This document shows, in pieces, positions 24,249-32,278 of a DNA stretch of 35,367 bases; position 1 is the stretch's first letter; each line of letters begins with the position of its first letter. Location of the stretch: positions 1 to 35,367 of the forward strand of contig NZ_JABXKQ010000010.1 in assembly GCF_017114945.1 (NCBI RefSeq), read 5' to 3'. Below the pieces are notes generated by a model. That model saw only the letters and a program-made list of their open reading frames with translations. It was not told the DNA's origin and did no database searches. This DNA is from Nostoc sp. JL34 (lineage in GTDB: Bacteria; Cyanobacteriota; Cyanobacteriia; Cyanobacteriales; Nostocaceae). Both the position numbers and the translations under genes were made by a program.

Positions 24249-24545
24249 TTACCACAAAGATAGCTGCCCCGGTGAAACATTTGATTTCCCACCTCTATGG
24301 TATAAAAGGTGACAAGCACTACAAAGAGCTATAAGGTTGCCTCTGTGGTTATTTGCTGGATTTCTGTCCCAATGATGAACCTGTAGGGTGTACACCCTGC
24401 GTTTTGAGCGTGTTAGATGTGATGTTTTTTCACCAGGCGGGATGCAGTGTAACCCGCACTTTTGACAACGCCACTGGGCTTGTTGCTTAACGTCCGTGGC
24501 AATTTCTGACCAATTATCTGGGTATAGAGAATAGGTGAACGTCAT
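24249..24545 (-). CDS. Small HNH endonuclease
   Basis: 98 residues with C-Q-K-C (about 30-33), V-H-H-W-D-R-N-P-A-N-N (about 56-66) and L-C-S-A-C-H-L-L-Y-H (about 74-83): two CxxC pairs and the HH/N/H residues of the HNH fold. It is a compact stand-alone nuclease of the kind carried by phages and plasmids. No ribosome site is evident before ATG 24545. Confidence 0.75.
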   Translation of the reverse strand: MTFTYSLYPDNWSEIATDVKQQAQWRCQKCGLHCIPPGEKTSHLTRSKRRVYTLQVHHWDRNPANNHRGNLIALCSACHLLYHRGGKSNVSPGQLSLW

Positions 24546-25086
24546 CAGTCTAATTAAACTAAAGCTTTGAGAATTGTAATGCTTCTACGGCTGGGCTACG
24601 TTTGAAAAAATATTACTCCTGCTATTAGATAGTCTTAATAGCGGTAGTAATAAAAGATGCTCTCTTTCATGATTGGGTATTTAATCATGGAGTGAGCGTC
24701 CCGTTCAGTATGCCTTTTCACACCACTAATAATGGAGTGTAAGTAAGTCGGTGAAAATAAACCTAGCTATGTTACAAAATGTAAAATCGACATAAACATT
24801 GCGATTGCTTCATTACACTTCTCTACGAGACGCTACCGCGAACGTTTCATTCGCAATGACATAGCGTCAATTATTGAAGCTGTTCTACTTATTTAAATTC
24901 TAAATAATACTTTTTACGGAATTAGCATTTTCACCTTGTAGCTATTAAGGACAAAATTTAAAATATGTGGATTCGCCTAGATACCTGACTTTTCATTGCA
25001 AAGTGAAAAAGTTATTTTTAGGCTTTGTTAATTCCTCATTTCTTGTTGCTCATTCTTAATAATTTAATCTCCTTTAGACAAATTAT
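24546..25086. other. Non-coding region with a Rep 3'-end relic and interspersed repeat
   Basis: No gene is seen in 540 bases. At 24589-24655 about 65 bases closely match 23713-23779 inside the Rep coding sequence (identical over most of the part from CTATTAGATAG to GTAATAAAA). At 24797-24858 a unit with ends CATTGCGA and TCGCAATG contains the motif CTACGAGACGCTACCGCG, an interspersed-repeat type familiar in filamentous cyanobacteria. The remainder is AT-rich. Confidence 0.6.
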
Positions 25087-25725
25087 ATGGATTACATTAG
25101 CTTACTTTTATTGATGGCCTTTGGCGGTTCTTGCGGTGGTTTCGCCTCTGGAATAGCTCAGAATAATGAGAACAACTCATACGAAGTTAGAGTTCCTTTT
25201 TTACGTACCAAGAATAATGGAGCTAGATTAGTTCCTCTTGGAATTTTAGGTAATATGATAATTGGCGCTACTGCAAGCATCTCAATATTTTTTATAGCAG
25301 TTCCATTATTTAATTTAAAAATTCCAGCAACTACTTCTGCTAACCAGCCACAATGGCCACCTGTTGAGGATCAGGCTAAGTTATTCTCACTTTCTGTTGC
25401 TGCTGGTTTTGCTGGAATTAATTTAATGGAAAGCATGGCAAGGCGAATAACAAGCACAGTATCCGAAAAAGAAGGACACAACTCAAGGGCTGAACTTTTA
25501 GTGCAAAAAGAGACAGATGAAAATGGCAAAGTTACGGAAACAGCCCATTTAGTGTCTCAAAAACATGATCATAAAGAAATTACAACCAATTTAGAGCCAA
25601 ACCAGGTAAACTCTGCTGATAATTCAGCCAATAACACTCCTTCTAATAAAGAAACATTAAACCAATTAGTTTCTGAACCTACTGAACTATTAAATGGCAA
25701 ATCAATGGTTGATAGCTCTAAATAA
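25087..25725 (+). CDS. Membrane protein of unknown function
   Basis: 212 residues. Hydrophobic segments at about 4-22 (with G-G-S-C-G-G-F-A-S-G), 51-77 and a weaker one near 97-113; the last 90 residues are polar and acidic and probably cytoplasmic. No enzyme motif. It is separated from the mobilisation ATPase by a strong convergent terminator, so it is its own unit. Not recognised. Confidence 0.65.
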   Translation: MDYISLLLLMAFGGSCGGFASGIAQNNENNSYEVRVPFLRTKNNGARLVPLGILGNMIIGATASISIFFIAVPLFNLKIPATTSANQPQWPPVEDQAKLFSLSVAAGFAGINLMESMARRITSTVSEKEGHNSRAELLVQKETDENGKVTETAHLVSQKHDHKEITTNLEPNQVNSADNSANNTPSNKETLNQLVSEPTELLNGKSMVDSSK

Positions 25726-25842
25726 GCATAATTAGACCGAAGCTCTGAATTCTGTAGTAACTAAACAGTTAAAAATTATACAATAAATATTGTAACAGAG
25801 ACCAAGTTTAGTTAGAAGATTTAGCTCTGTGATCCCCAGCCT

Positions 25843-25888
25843 ATCCATTTGAAAAAACTAAAATCAACCGTAATTTTTTCAAATGGAT
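25843..25888. terminator. Bidirectional terminator between convergent genes
   Basis: ATCCATTTGAAAAAA (25843-25857) and TTTTTTCAAATGGAT (25874-25888) are perfect 15-bp arms around a 16-nt loop. A/T tracts on the inner sides suit termination from both directions, between the membrane gene and the minus-strand mobilisation pair. Confidence 0.65.
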
Positions 25889-25912
25889 TGAAAATAGCTT
25901 TATCAGAATTAG

Positions 25913-26719
25913 TTACACGTTTTCAATAATTACTTTCCTTAAAGTGTCCCTATCTCTGGGTTGTGCCTCTTCAAGTCTCAAAAGTGAGCCACCTTTAATC
26001 AACTCTGACTCCTGCGTTGGTATCCATATAGATAATCTGGCTTGCTTGCTGATAGTTAATGTCTCGTGGTTTACTGCTTCTGTAAAAGTTAAATCTTGAG
26101 CATCTATTGCTTCGTAGACCCAATCAACAAGACGCAGAAACTTTAATTCGATTGCTCCTAACTCCAAGACAGATTTTCTGGTTTTAGATTGTTCGTAAAA
26201 GATGAACCTTTTCTCTTCGTCGTCTTCACCCCAATACAAATTCTTCACTACTACATAATCAACCTGATTACCGCAGGTTTCTATTAACCGTTTTAGTTGA
26301 ATGATGTTGTCTTTCCCCCTGCCTAGTACCGATACCATAGTGATGCGGTAGCCCAGGCTTGCTGATTCCATCTCTTGAACAAAATCCTGAAAATATTCCC
26401 CCACTCCAGACGGCAGATCCACTAAAGCTACAACAGGATTTGATGACGATAAATCCTTTTTTAAAATCTCGCTGAATCCATGTTGATTAAATTTGATTGT
26501 TCTTACGCCCCCTGGCACTGAAGAGTTATAGTGTCTCCACAGTTGCGGATTATTCGAGTCGCAGTCATACGCTACAACATGAATCAAGTTTGCTAAGTAC
26601 ATATCTAAAAGAAACCTAGCCACAATACTTTTACCTGTGCCTCCCTTTTCACTGGTACACAGCACTATTCTTTTATTAACTGCTGCTTTTTTTTTGTGAG
26701 GAGTAGTTGTTTTACTCAT
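25913..26719 (-). CDS. ParA/TraL-like ATPase of the mobilisation region
   Basis: 268 residues. Deviant Walker A S-E-K-G-G-T-G-K-S (23-31) with the signature lysine intact, Walker A' Y-D-C-D-S (51-55) and Walker B V-A-L-V-D-L-P-S-G. It belongs to the MinD/ParA class but is far from the ParA at 10996-11766. ATPases of this look (TraL of RP4, VirC1) occur beside relaxase genes and help bring plasmid DNA to the transfer apparatus. Here it sits 8 bp after an accessory gene and opposite mobC/relaxase. A role in transfer is inferred from this context. Confidence 0.7.
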   Translation of the reverse strand: MSKTTTPHKKKAAVNKRIVLCTSEKGGTGKSIVARFLLDMYLANLIHVVAYDCDSNNPQLWRHYNSSVPGGVRTIKFNQHGFSEILKKDLSSSNPVVALVDLPSGVGEYFQDFVQEMESASLGYRITMVSVLGRGKDNIIQLKRLIETCGNQVDYVVVKNLYWGEDDEEKRFIFYEQSKTRKSVLELGAIELKFLRLVDWVYEAIDAQDLTFTEAVNHETLTISKQARLSIWIPTQESELIKGGSLLRLEEAQPRDRDTLRKVIIENV

Positions 26720-26727
26720 AAACCAAC

Positions 26728-27231
26728 TTAGATTTCGTCATCCTTGTAAATCTTTGGCACAAAAGCAGACCTGTTTGGTTCTCTGGTTGGTTCTGATTTC
26801 GCTTCTGGTTCCTGCGTTGCTGGCTGTTGTTTTTTACTCTTGCCCTTCATACTTTTTACAGGTGCTTCTTCAGCTTCGCTGCTTTCAACAACTGCCTGCT
26901 GATTTTCAGTAGCCCCCTGAACTGAAATACTACTATCGCCGTTATCAGATGCCTGATCACGGCGACGACTGCTTTTCTTCAACTCACCGATTAAATATTT
27001 GATTCTGCTACCAGTCAAATTAATACCCAGACCCTTCAGCATCTCCGATACTTCTTCATAACTGTAGCCGTACTTATTAGAGGTCAGCTTTTCAATGTAC
27101 CGTCTCATTTTCCTGATGGCCTCTCTATCCGATACATCTTCTCGTTCTTTTGGCTTTTGCTCCTTCAGCAGATTGATGGCCTTATCAATCTTCTCTTTCG
27201 TAATCACTTCTGAATTCTGATGCTCACTCAT
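26728..27231 (-). CDS. Mobilisation accessory protein with HTH-like core
   Basis: 167 residues. The ordered part (about 25-90) contains Y-G-Y-S-Y-E-E-V-S-E-M-L-K-G-L-G-I-N-L and a following helix, the pattern of HTH-like modules in small proteins next to transfer genes. After residue 90 it is a low-complexity Lys/Glu/Pro/Ala tail. Precedes the ATPase by 8 bp in the same transcript, and is divergent from mobC across the hairpin array, so it may bind that DNA. Confidence 0.55.
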   Translation of the reverse strand: MSEHQNSEVITKEKIDKAINLLKEQKPKEREDVSDREAIRKMRRYIEKLTSNKYGYSYEEVSEMLKGLGINLTGSRIKYLIGELKKSSRRRDQASDNGDSSISVQGATENQQAVVESSEAEEAPVKSMKGKSKKQQPATQEPEAKSEPTREPNRSAFVPKIYKDDEI

Positions 27232-27316
27232 GGTTATGTCGTGAATCCCGATTAACTGATAATTATCGGCTATTTGAAAAAATCTGATTCAAAATCCTAA
27301 AAAAAATTGACGATTG

Positions 27317-27688
27317 CGGCTACGCCGAATCGCGCTTTCAGTTTGACGGCTACGCCTTAGATTTTTTAGTGTGGCAGCTTCGCTGGTAGTCTGATTCACG
27401 CTAATGCTAAGAAATCTGACTATTACAGCTACGCTGAATCAGAGAATTTTACTTAAAACAGCTACGCTGAATTATTTTTTAGTATTGCGGCTACGCCGGA
27501 CTATTATATTGTGTAGCAGCTACGCTGAATCAGAGAGTTTTCATATAGCAGCTTCGCTGTTTTTATCTCCTCTATGGTGGCTACGCCGAACCAGAATTTA
27601 TCTCCTGCTTGATTTGATTCAAATTCCGGCTACGCCGTTGCTATCCCCCCTTGTAAGTTGTAGGATGATTAGCAGCACGGCTACGCCT
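27317..27688 (+). repeat. Array of 11 tiny hairpins, candidate oriT/recognition region
   Basis: Eleven copies of an 11-base unit with 4-bp (sometimes 3-bp) arms and a TAC or TTC loop start at 27317, 27347, 27375, 27426, 27459, 27488, 27517, 27549, 27578, 27627 and 27678. Forms are CGGC-TAC-GCCG, CAGC-TAC-GCTG and CAGC-TTC-GCTG, so arm changes are compensated. Spacing is 28-33 or 49-51 bases, all in one orientation, and several are followed by GAATCAGA. A related AAAGC-TTAC-GCTTT is at 27788-27801. They fill the 660 bases between the divergent accessory gene and mobC, where an origin of transfer would be expected. Confidence 0.65.
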
Positions 27689-27891
27689 TTATACTCCTGC
27701 CTTCAGCCCCCTGCTGCCCCCTCCGTACATCCGTATCACTCGACACTTCGCTACCCCCGTAAATGGGCTTGAAGCCAGCCATGCCTCAAAGCTTACGCTT
27801 TGTCTCGCTGCGCTCGAACGGCAGACTGGTTCAAGTGGGGAAGCCCCCCTTGAAAAACCCCCCTCGCAATGTCCCGATATTTTCTCGAATT

Positions 27892-28296
27892 ATGGCGAAT
27901 CGCAAGCAGTCAAAAGCTCTAGTCCGAAAGCATATTTTTCCAGTGAGGTTAAGTGATATCGAATTGGATCTGCTGCGAATAAAATCACTTGATGCGGGGA
28001 TGTCAGCAAGTGAACTAATGAGGCGTAATGCGTTGATGCGTCCATTGCCCAAACGACTAAGTAAAATTAGCTTGCAAACATATTGGGAGTTAGGACAAAT
28101 CGGGAACAACCTCAACCAGCTTGTTAAAGCTACAAACACAGCTATATTAATGGGGCGAACTCCACCAGCAAAACCAGAACTGTTACGAGAACTTTTAGAA
28201 CTGCTGCATCAGTGCAGACGAGACATTGCCTCGGATGATGTTGATGATGAAGATTCGGAAGAGGAAGAGTCAGACGATGATTGGGAAGCAGACTAA
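27892..28296 (+). CDS. mobC: MobC-like mobilisation protein
   Basis: 134 residues from ATG 27892; a longer frame from 27763 runs through repeat-like DNA and is unlikely. N-terminal basic beta/helix part (V-R-K-H-I-F-P-V-R-L-S-D) resembling a ribbon-helix-helix, then Q-I-G-N-N-L-N-Q-L-V-K-A-T-N, a hallmark segment of MobC proteins, and a very acidic C-terminus. MobC helps the relaxase open and nick oriT. Its end overlaps the relaxase start by 20 bases. Confidence 0.8.
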   Translation: MANRKQSKALVRKHIFPVRLSDIELDLLRIKSLDAGMSASELMRRNALMRPLPKRLSKISLQTYWELGQIGNNLNQLVKATNTAILMGRTPPAKPELLRELLELLHQCRRDIASDDVDDEDSEEEESDDDWEAD

Positions 28297-29809
28297 GGGC
28301 AGAGGTTTTCGCAAGCTGTTGGATTATTTGGAATCACGCGAAGATGCTAAACTAATCGGCGGCAACATGAGCGGGAGAAATGCCCGTGAATTGGCGCGGG
28401 AGTTTAAGCTGTCTCGACAACTAAATTCTGATGCAGACCGAGTTGTTTACCATGTCTCACTGTCAGCAGCTAAGGGTGATTTTTTAGATGATGAGAAGTG
28501 GAGCGAGATTGGCGATCGCTACATGAAGGAAATGGGTTTTGATGCAAATCAGTTTGCCATCTTCCGCCACCACAACACCGATGACGACCATATCCACATC
28601 GCCGCCAGCCGCATCAGGATGGATACAGGGCTAGTAGTGCATGATTCCTGGGATTATGTACGCTCTGAGAAAGTGCTGCGACAAATTGAAATTGACTATA
28701 ATTTGGTGCAAGTGCAAGGTAGTAGAGAGAAGCTTCAACGTACACCCAGCACCGGACAAATCAGGCGTATAAGGCGAGAGCAAGAAGAATTTTCACAGGG
28801 ACAACGTGACTCTCCTCCACAACGCATCATCAAAGAGTCAGTTCAGCAGACAATTGACAGAGCCGGAGTTGATAATCCTCAAATGCCAACGCTGATCATG
28901 CGGTTGCAGCAAGCTGGCATTAGTGTAAGAACAGGATTTACCAGAAATGGGAAGTCTAAAGGCATTTCTTATGAGAAAGATGGGCAAGCTTGTAGTGGCA
29001 CACAGTTAGGTGCAGCTTACACCTTCCCCGGTTTACAAAAACATCTTGGCGTTGACTACCAACCAGAACGTGATGATGAACCTATTCATGAATTGCTGCT
29101 CAAACCTGCTAAACCACTTCCAATTGAGCAGTTAGAAAAGTTTCTTCAAGAGATTGAACGCAAACAACAACAGCCTCAGTTCACCCCACCACCAGAGGAT
29201 AAAGTTGTTTGGCAAGTGTTGCACAAGTACTTAAGCGAGAAACGCTATATACCAGATTATATTGTGCAAGGATTACATGGTAATCAGTTGCTTTACATGG
29301 ATGAGCAGCGAAATATTTTGTTTATCAAGCGTGATTTAGATGGTGAAAAAACTGGCGCATTAATTTGGTCAAAGCCAAGGCAAAGTCATCGTGCTGTGGA
29401 GTACGACCAAAACACCTCTACAGCAAATGGTTGGTTTTATCTGAGATTGGGAGGGCAACCAACGGACAAGGTAGAAAATGTCTTTTTGTGTTCTACACCA
29501 ATTGATGCGATGTCAGCAGCCACCTATCTGATCTCAAGTTGCAAAGGGCTACCACCAACTAGAACCATGTTGATGGTAGCTGATGACCCGAATAACCTAC
29601 CTATGGAATTTCTCAAGAGTTTCAATAGGGTTGTCGTAGCATTCAATAATGATCAAGAAGGGAATAACGCAGCTAGTGCAGTATTAGAATTGTTGCCACA
29701 GGGTAAAAGGCTCAAAACCCATAATCCTGATTGGAGTCAGGAATTAGAAGCTCATCTCAGGGAGGAGCAACAAAAGCTCTTACAGCAGGATCGTGGTTTT
29801 AGTCGGTAA
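28277..29809 (+). CDS. mobA: Relaxase (MobA type) with C-terminal TOPRIM-like domain
   Basis: 510 residues from ATG 28277. Relaxase domain (Pfam Relaxase type) about 1-145: F-R-K-L-L-D-Y-L near 11-18 with the probable catalytic Tyr17, I-G-G-N-M-S-G-R, and the metal motif H98-H99 ... D-H-I-H-I (H105, H107). A linker region (about 150-320) follows, then a DUF3991/TOPRIM-like tail from about 320 (R-Y-I-P-D-Y-I-V, later C-S-T-P-I-D-A-M-S and V-A-F-N-N-D-Q-E-G). In standard TOPRIM domains the first motif has Glu and the second D-N-D; here those are Thr/Ser and N-N-D, so the tail may be inactive. No type IV secretion genes are present, so the plasmid is mobilisable rather than self-transmissible within this window. 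Confidence 0.85.
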   Translation: MIGKQTKGRGFRKLLDYLESREDAKLIGGNMSGRNARELAREFKLSRQLNSDADRVVYHVSLSAAKGDFLDDEKWSEIGDRYMKEMGFDANQFAIFRHHNTDDDHIHIAASRIRMDTGLVVHDSWDYVRSEKVLRQIEIDYNLVQVQGSREKLQRTPSTGQIRRIRREQEEFSQGQRDSPPQRIIKESVQQTIDRAGVDNPQMPTLIMRLQQAGISVRTGFTRNGKSKGISYEKDGQACSGTQLGAAYTFPGLQKHLGVDYQPERDDEPIHELLLKPAKPLPIEQLEKFLQEIERKQQQPQFTPPPEDKVVWQVLHKYLSEKRYIPDYIVQGLHGNQLLYMDEQRNILFIKRDLDGEKTGALIWSKPRQSHRAVEYDQNTSTANGWFYLRLGGQPTDKVENVFLCSTPIDAMSAATYLISSCKGLPPTRTMLMVADDPNNLPMEFLKSFNRVVVAFNNDQEGNNAASAVLELLPQGKRLKTHNPDWSQELEAHLREEQQKLLQQDRGFSR

Positions 29810-29826
29810 GTCGTGTTGAGCCGACG

Positions 29827-29951
29827 AACTCGTGACCGCTTCGCTCTCGGAGTCGGTGGCTCTTACGGGCAGAGAAATTATTGGTTGGGCTAACTAGATC
29901 CACAAGCCCGCAAGAGCCACTCCACTATCGCCGCCGAGAGCGCAACGAGTT
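29827..29951. repeat. Long imperfect inverted repeat after the relaxase gene
   Basis: Three blocks on the left (AACTCGT 29827-29833, TCGCTCTCGG 29841-29850, GTGGCTCTTACGGGC 29856-29870) match in reverse complement, in order, to the right (GCCCGCAAGAGCCAC 29906-29920, CCGAGAGCG 29934-29942, ACGAGTT 29945-29951). The spacer is about 35 bases. It could fold as a cruciform or be a remnant element. Confidence 0.65.
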
Positions 29952-29966
29952 TTTAAATCAAAGAAA

Positions 29967-30140
29967 GTAAGACTTAATCTTGCCTTCCGTCTCGAAGGCT
30001 TGTTTCGTAACAAAGCTGTTGTAGTCGTCAATGAACTTGAAGCATTGGTTCTTGAAACCTTAGAGCTTGTGGAAATTTATATGCAAAGAGTGAATACTTC
30101 CGAAGCCAGATGGAGAATAGCTTGGAGATATCTGCCGTGA
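29967..30140 (+). pseudogene. Coding-like remnant without a start codon
   Basis: A plus-strand frame ending at TGA 30138 reads as a plausible helical protein (core A-L-V-L-E-T-L-E-L-V-E-I-Y-M-Q-R-V) of about 55 residues. No ATG or GTG occurs in frame before the helical part; TTG at about 30000 is the only candidate. It is either a 3' gene fragment or a small gene with an unusual start. No family recognised. Confidence 0.3.
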
Positions 30141-30144
30141 AAAC

Positions 30145-30435
30145 TCAGTGAATCAGAATATCCCATTTTGTAGCCGAGTCCAAGGGGTGATTCCCTGCCT
30201 TAGGTATGCATTTATCGGGATGAATTTCAACCATAATTTTTAAAGTAAAAGTATGGTTGGCTAGAGTTACATGAATTGGCACTTTTGCAGAAGTTGTCAA
30301 GAAGTAAATCAAGGAGATAGTGCTGATTGCAATTGGGATAAAAGCTGTGTTGCCTTGAACACTCATACTTTTTATAAAATATATTTCTCCAAGTTGCTGA
30401 GTTAGTCGGAATGGTAATCTCATCGAATATAGCAT
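30145..30435 (-). CDS. Small membrane protein, third of a set
   Basis: 96 residues from ATG 30435 (GGAGA about 12 bases upstream), or 73 from ATG 30366. One transmembrane segment (about 31-49) is followed by a beta-rich, probably extracytoplasmic tail containing one Cys. 24 bp after the second small membrane gene. Not recognised. Confidence 0.45.
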   Translation of the reverse strand: MLYSMRLPFRLTQQLGEIYFIKSMSVQGNTAFIPIAISTISLIYFLTTSAKVPIHVTLANHTFTLKIMVEIHPDKCIPKAGNHPLDSATKWDILIH

Positions 30436-30459
30436 TGGTTAAGAAATCTCCATAGAAAA

Positions 30460-30699
30460 TTAACGAGTAGACTCATAGATTATGGCGATTCCAAAAACAC
30501 ATAAGATAAGTACTGCAATTCGGAAAAGCCATTCCCAGACAAAAGGAGATAAAAGTATCTGAACAATTGTGTCACATCTAAACACTTTAGAAATCACATA
30601 TGCGATTACAAAACCAAACAAAGTCAGCAGAAAATATTTCAGTCCCTTACAACTCCACTTAAATAGGAGATTGTAGCTATTATTTAGATTAGTGTTCAT
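30460..30699 (-). CDS. Small two-span membrane protein, second of a set
   Basis: 79 residues with hydrophobic spans at about 21-40 and 55-75 and a short basic N-terminus. Lies between two other small membrane genes on the same strand. No conserved motif. Confidence 0.5.
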   Translation of the reverse strand: MNTNLNNSYNLLFKWSCKGLKYFLLTLFGFVIAYVISKVFRCDTIVQILLSPFVWEWLFRIAVLILCVFGIAIIYESTR

Positions 30700-30832
30700 G
30701 GTCTCTGCCTTTTTTAAGAGTTAGATATTCGGAATTGAAAAACTTCAAAACTTGAGTACAGCTAGCAAAGTGGCTTTTGGAGTTCATTTGTATGTTCTGT
30801 TTGCTTGAAACCCTCTGTATATCGCTGTTGCT

Positions 30833-30988
30833 TTATTTAGTTTCAGAGGATGTTTGAACTATTGATGCTTGTACTGTATTTAACTTCGGTGGGTCGAAAG
30901 ATCTAGTAAACTGAATACATAACCCGGAAAACTGGATACTCAACCCGATGACGGCTATGACGGTGGAAATCTTTTCGGAACTAATCAT
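30833..30988 (-). CDS. Small single-span membrane protein, first of a set
   Basis: 51 residues from ATG 30988, which has AGAGG 10 bases upstream; the longer frame to 31084 lacks a site. Hydrophobic 7-25 (V-I-A-V-I-G-L-S-I-Q-F), then a polar tail. First of three minus-strand small membrane genes, divergent from the broken STAND gene 100 bp away. Confidence 0.45.
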   Translation of the reverse strand: MISSEKISTVIAVIGLSIQFSGLCIQFTRSFDPPKLNTVQASIVQTSSETK

Positions 30989-31184
30989 TACTTTTTGCCT
31001 CTTGGTGTTTGAGATAATTTTGAGCAAATTAGTGGTTTGTTGCTTTGTTGTTGCTTTGCTAAACCGATATCGGCTTAATTTCATAGTTGCACTCGTGGAA
31101 TAAACACCAAATGCACAAAGCTGTGAGTCTTAATAAACAAGTCCACTAAACGCTTGTGAAGCGGCCGGGAACTAGCATAAAAAT

Positions 31185-31971
31185 ATGAGTAAAGGACAGT
31201 TCGACAAAGCATTCAACGAGTTAACACACAGACGACGGGAAGTATTGATCAAGTTTTTGGCTGGAGAGACAGATGAAGCGATCGCCAAATCCCTAAATAT
31301 TACTAAAGCAACGGTAAGACAACACATCAGAGACATCTGTGAGGAGTTTGGTTTGAAAAATGAGTTCCCAGATCAACGCTACTCAAAACGTGCTGATTTG
31401 ATTGCTCTTTTTCAGAGGTACAAGCCAGATTTCGTAGTGAGTAAAACTCCTATAGAAACCGCAATATTAGAACAGAGAACTAAAAAAAGCGTACCAGATA
31501 AGAATTTTGTTGGGCGTGAAAGAGCGATCGCACATCTCAACGACTTCGATAGCCAAGGTGCAAAAGTTATCCTGATTCAAGCAAAAGGTGGTGTCGGAAA
31601 GACAACTTTAGCCAGAAATTATCTTCAGCAAAAATTTGGTTTTTATATAGAGTTTCCCATTGCCAAAGAAACCGAAAATATTACTCCCATTGAAAGCCTA
31701 CTTGAGGAACGACTACGCCAACTTAATGAAGAACCAGGAAGGGAGTTTGGCGTATCTCTCGAACGCTTTCGCCAAAAACTTCAGACTGAAAGAATTGGAG
31801 TTTTAATTGATAATCTTGAACCCGCATTAGATGAAAATTGTAAGTTGATTAAGCCTCATCGCCGCTATGTAGAGTTGTTACGAGTTTTAACCGATCTAAG
31901 TTTGCAGTCATTGACGCTGATTACCAGCCGCGATCGCCTACGTGAAGCTGATGTTTCTCTTCGGTATTATT
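31185..31971 (+). pseudogene. 5' part of a LuxR-HTH/NB-ARC (STAND) regulator, interrupted by the 282-bp element
   Basis: 262 genuine residues. LuxR-type HTH at about 14-57 (R-R-R-E-V-L ... I-A-K-S-L-N-I-T-K-A-T-V-R-Q-H-I), NB-ARC start F-V-G-R-E (108-112), P-loop A-K-G-G-V-G-K-T-T (133-141), Walker B G-V-L-I-D-N-L-E (205-212) and the sensor T-S-R-D-R-L (247-252). After R-Y-Y (262) the frame enters the element and stops at 32036. Winged-helix and TPR sensor parts are missing here; a TPR end is at 5922. STAND proteins of this build act as ligand-triggered switches, several in immunity. The fragment would keep DNA-binding and nucleotide-binding parts if expressed. Confidence 0.8.
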
Positions 31972-32253
31972 GGCATCACTGTGCCAAAACGGGAAAATTG
32001 TACTCTAAGGAACTGATGCTAACCTCAACGCTATAAAAATTATTTGTTTTGAGCAAATGGCATACCTGCATTTATCACTTTTGACTCGAATTAGTCTTGG
32101 GAGATGGTGCAGAGTATTGGTAGTACTCTGCACCAATCAATTGAGGGTAAACAGCCGCTCACGGGTGCTGTAGAAAACCGAGGGGCTAAGATGCTTGCTG
32201 GACAAGGCTTTTAGCCTTAGCGTACAATTTTCCCGTTTTGGCACGGTGATGCC
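31972..32253. mobile_element. 282-bp MITE-like element, copy 2
   Basis: Same 282 bases as 5640-5921, same orientation, no difference found when read line by line. It interrupts the STAND gene on its left and abuts DNA leading to the KGK gene on its right. Flanks (TATTATT left, GTTATTG right) give no target duplication, as expected if recombination between copies exchanged the flanks. Confidence 0.8.
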
Positions 32254-32278
32254 GTTATTGTTAGGAATCTGCATTGAG

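Noticed and set aside
27317..27688. CRISPR array
   Set aside because: Repeats are only 11 bases, vary in sequence, have unequal spacing and no cas genes are present.
27404..27772. 122-codon frame through the hairpin array
   Set aside because: Its codons are set by the repeated hairpins and AT spacers; composition is not protein-like.
27763..27891. N-terminal extension of MobC
   Set aside because: The extra 43 codons come from repeat-like DNA and resemble no MobC; ATG 27892 fits the family length.
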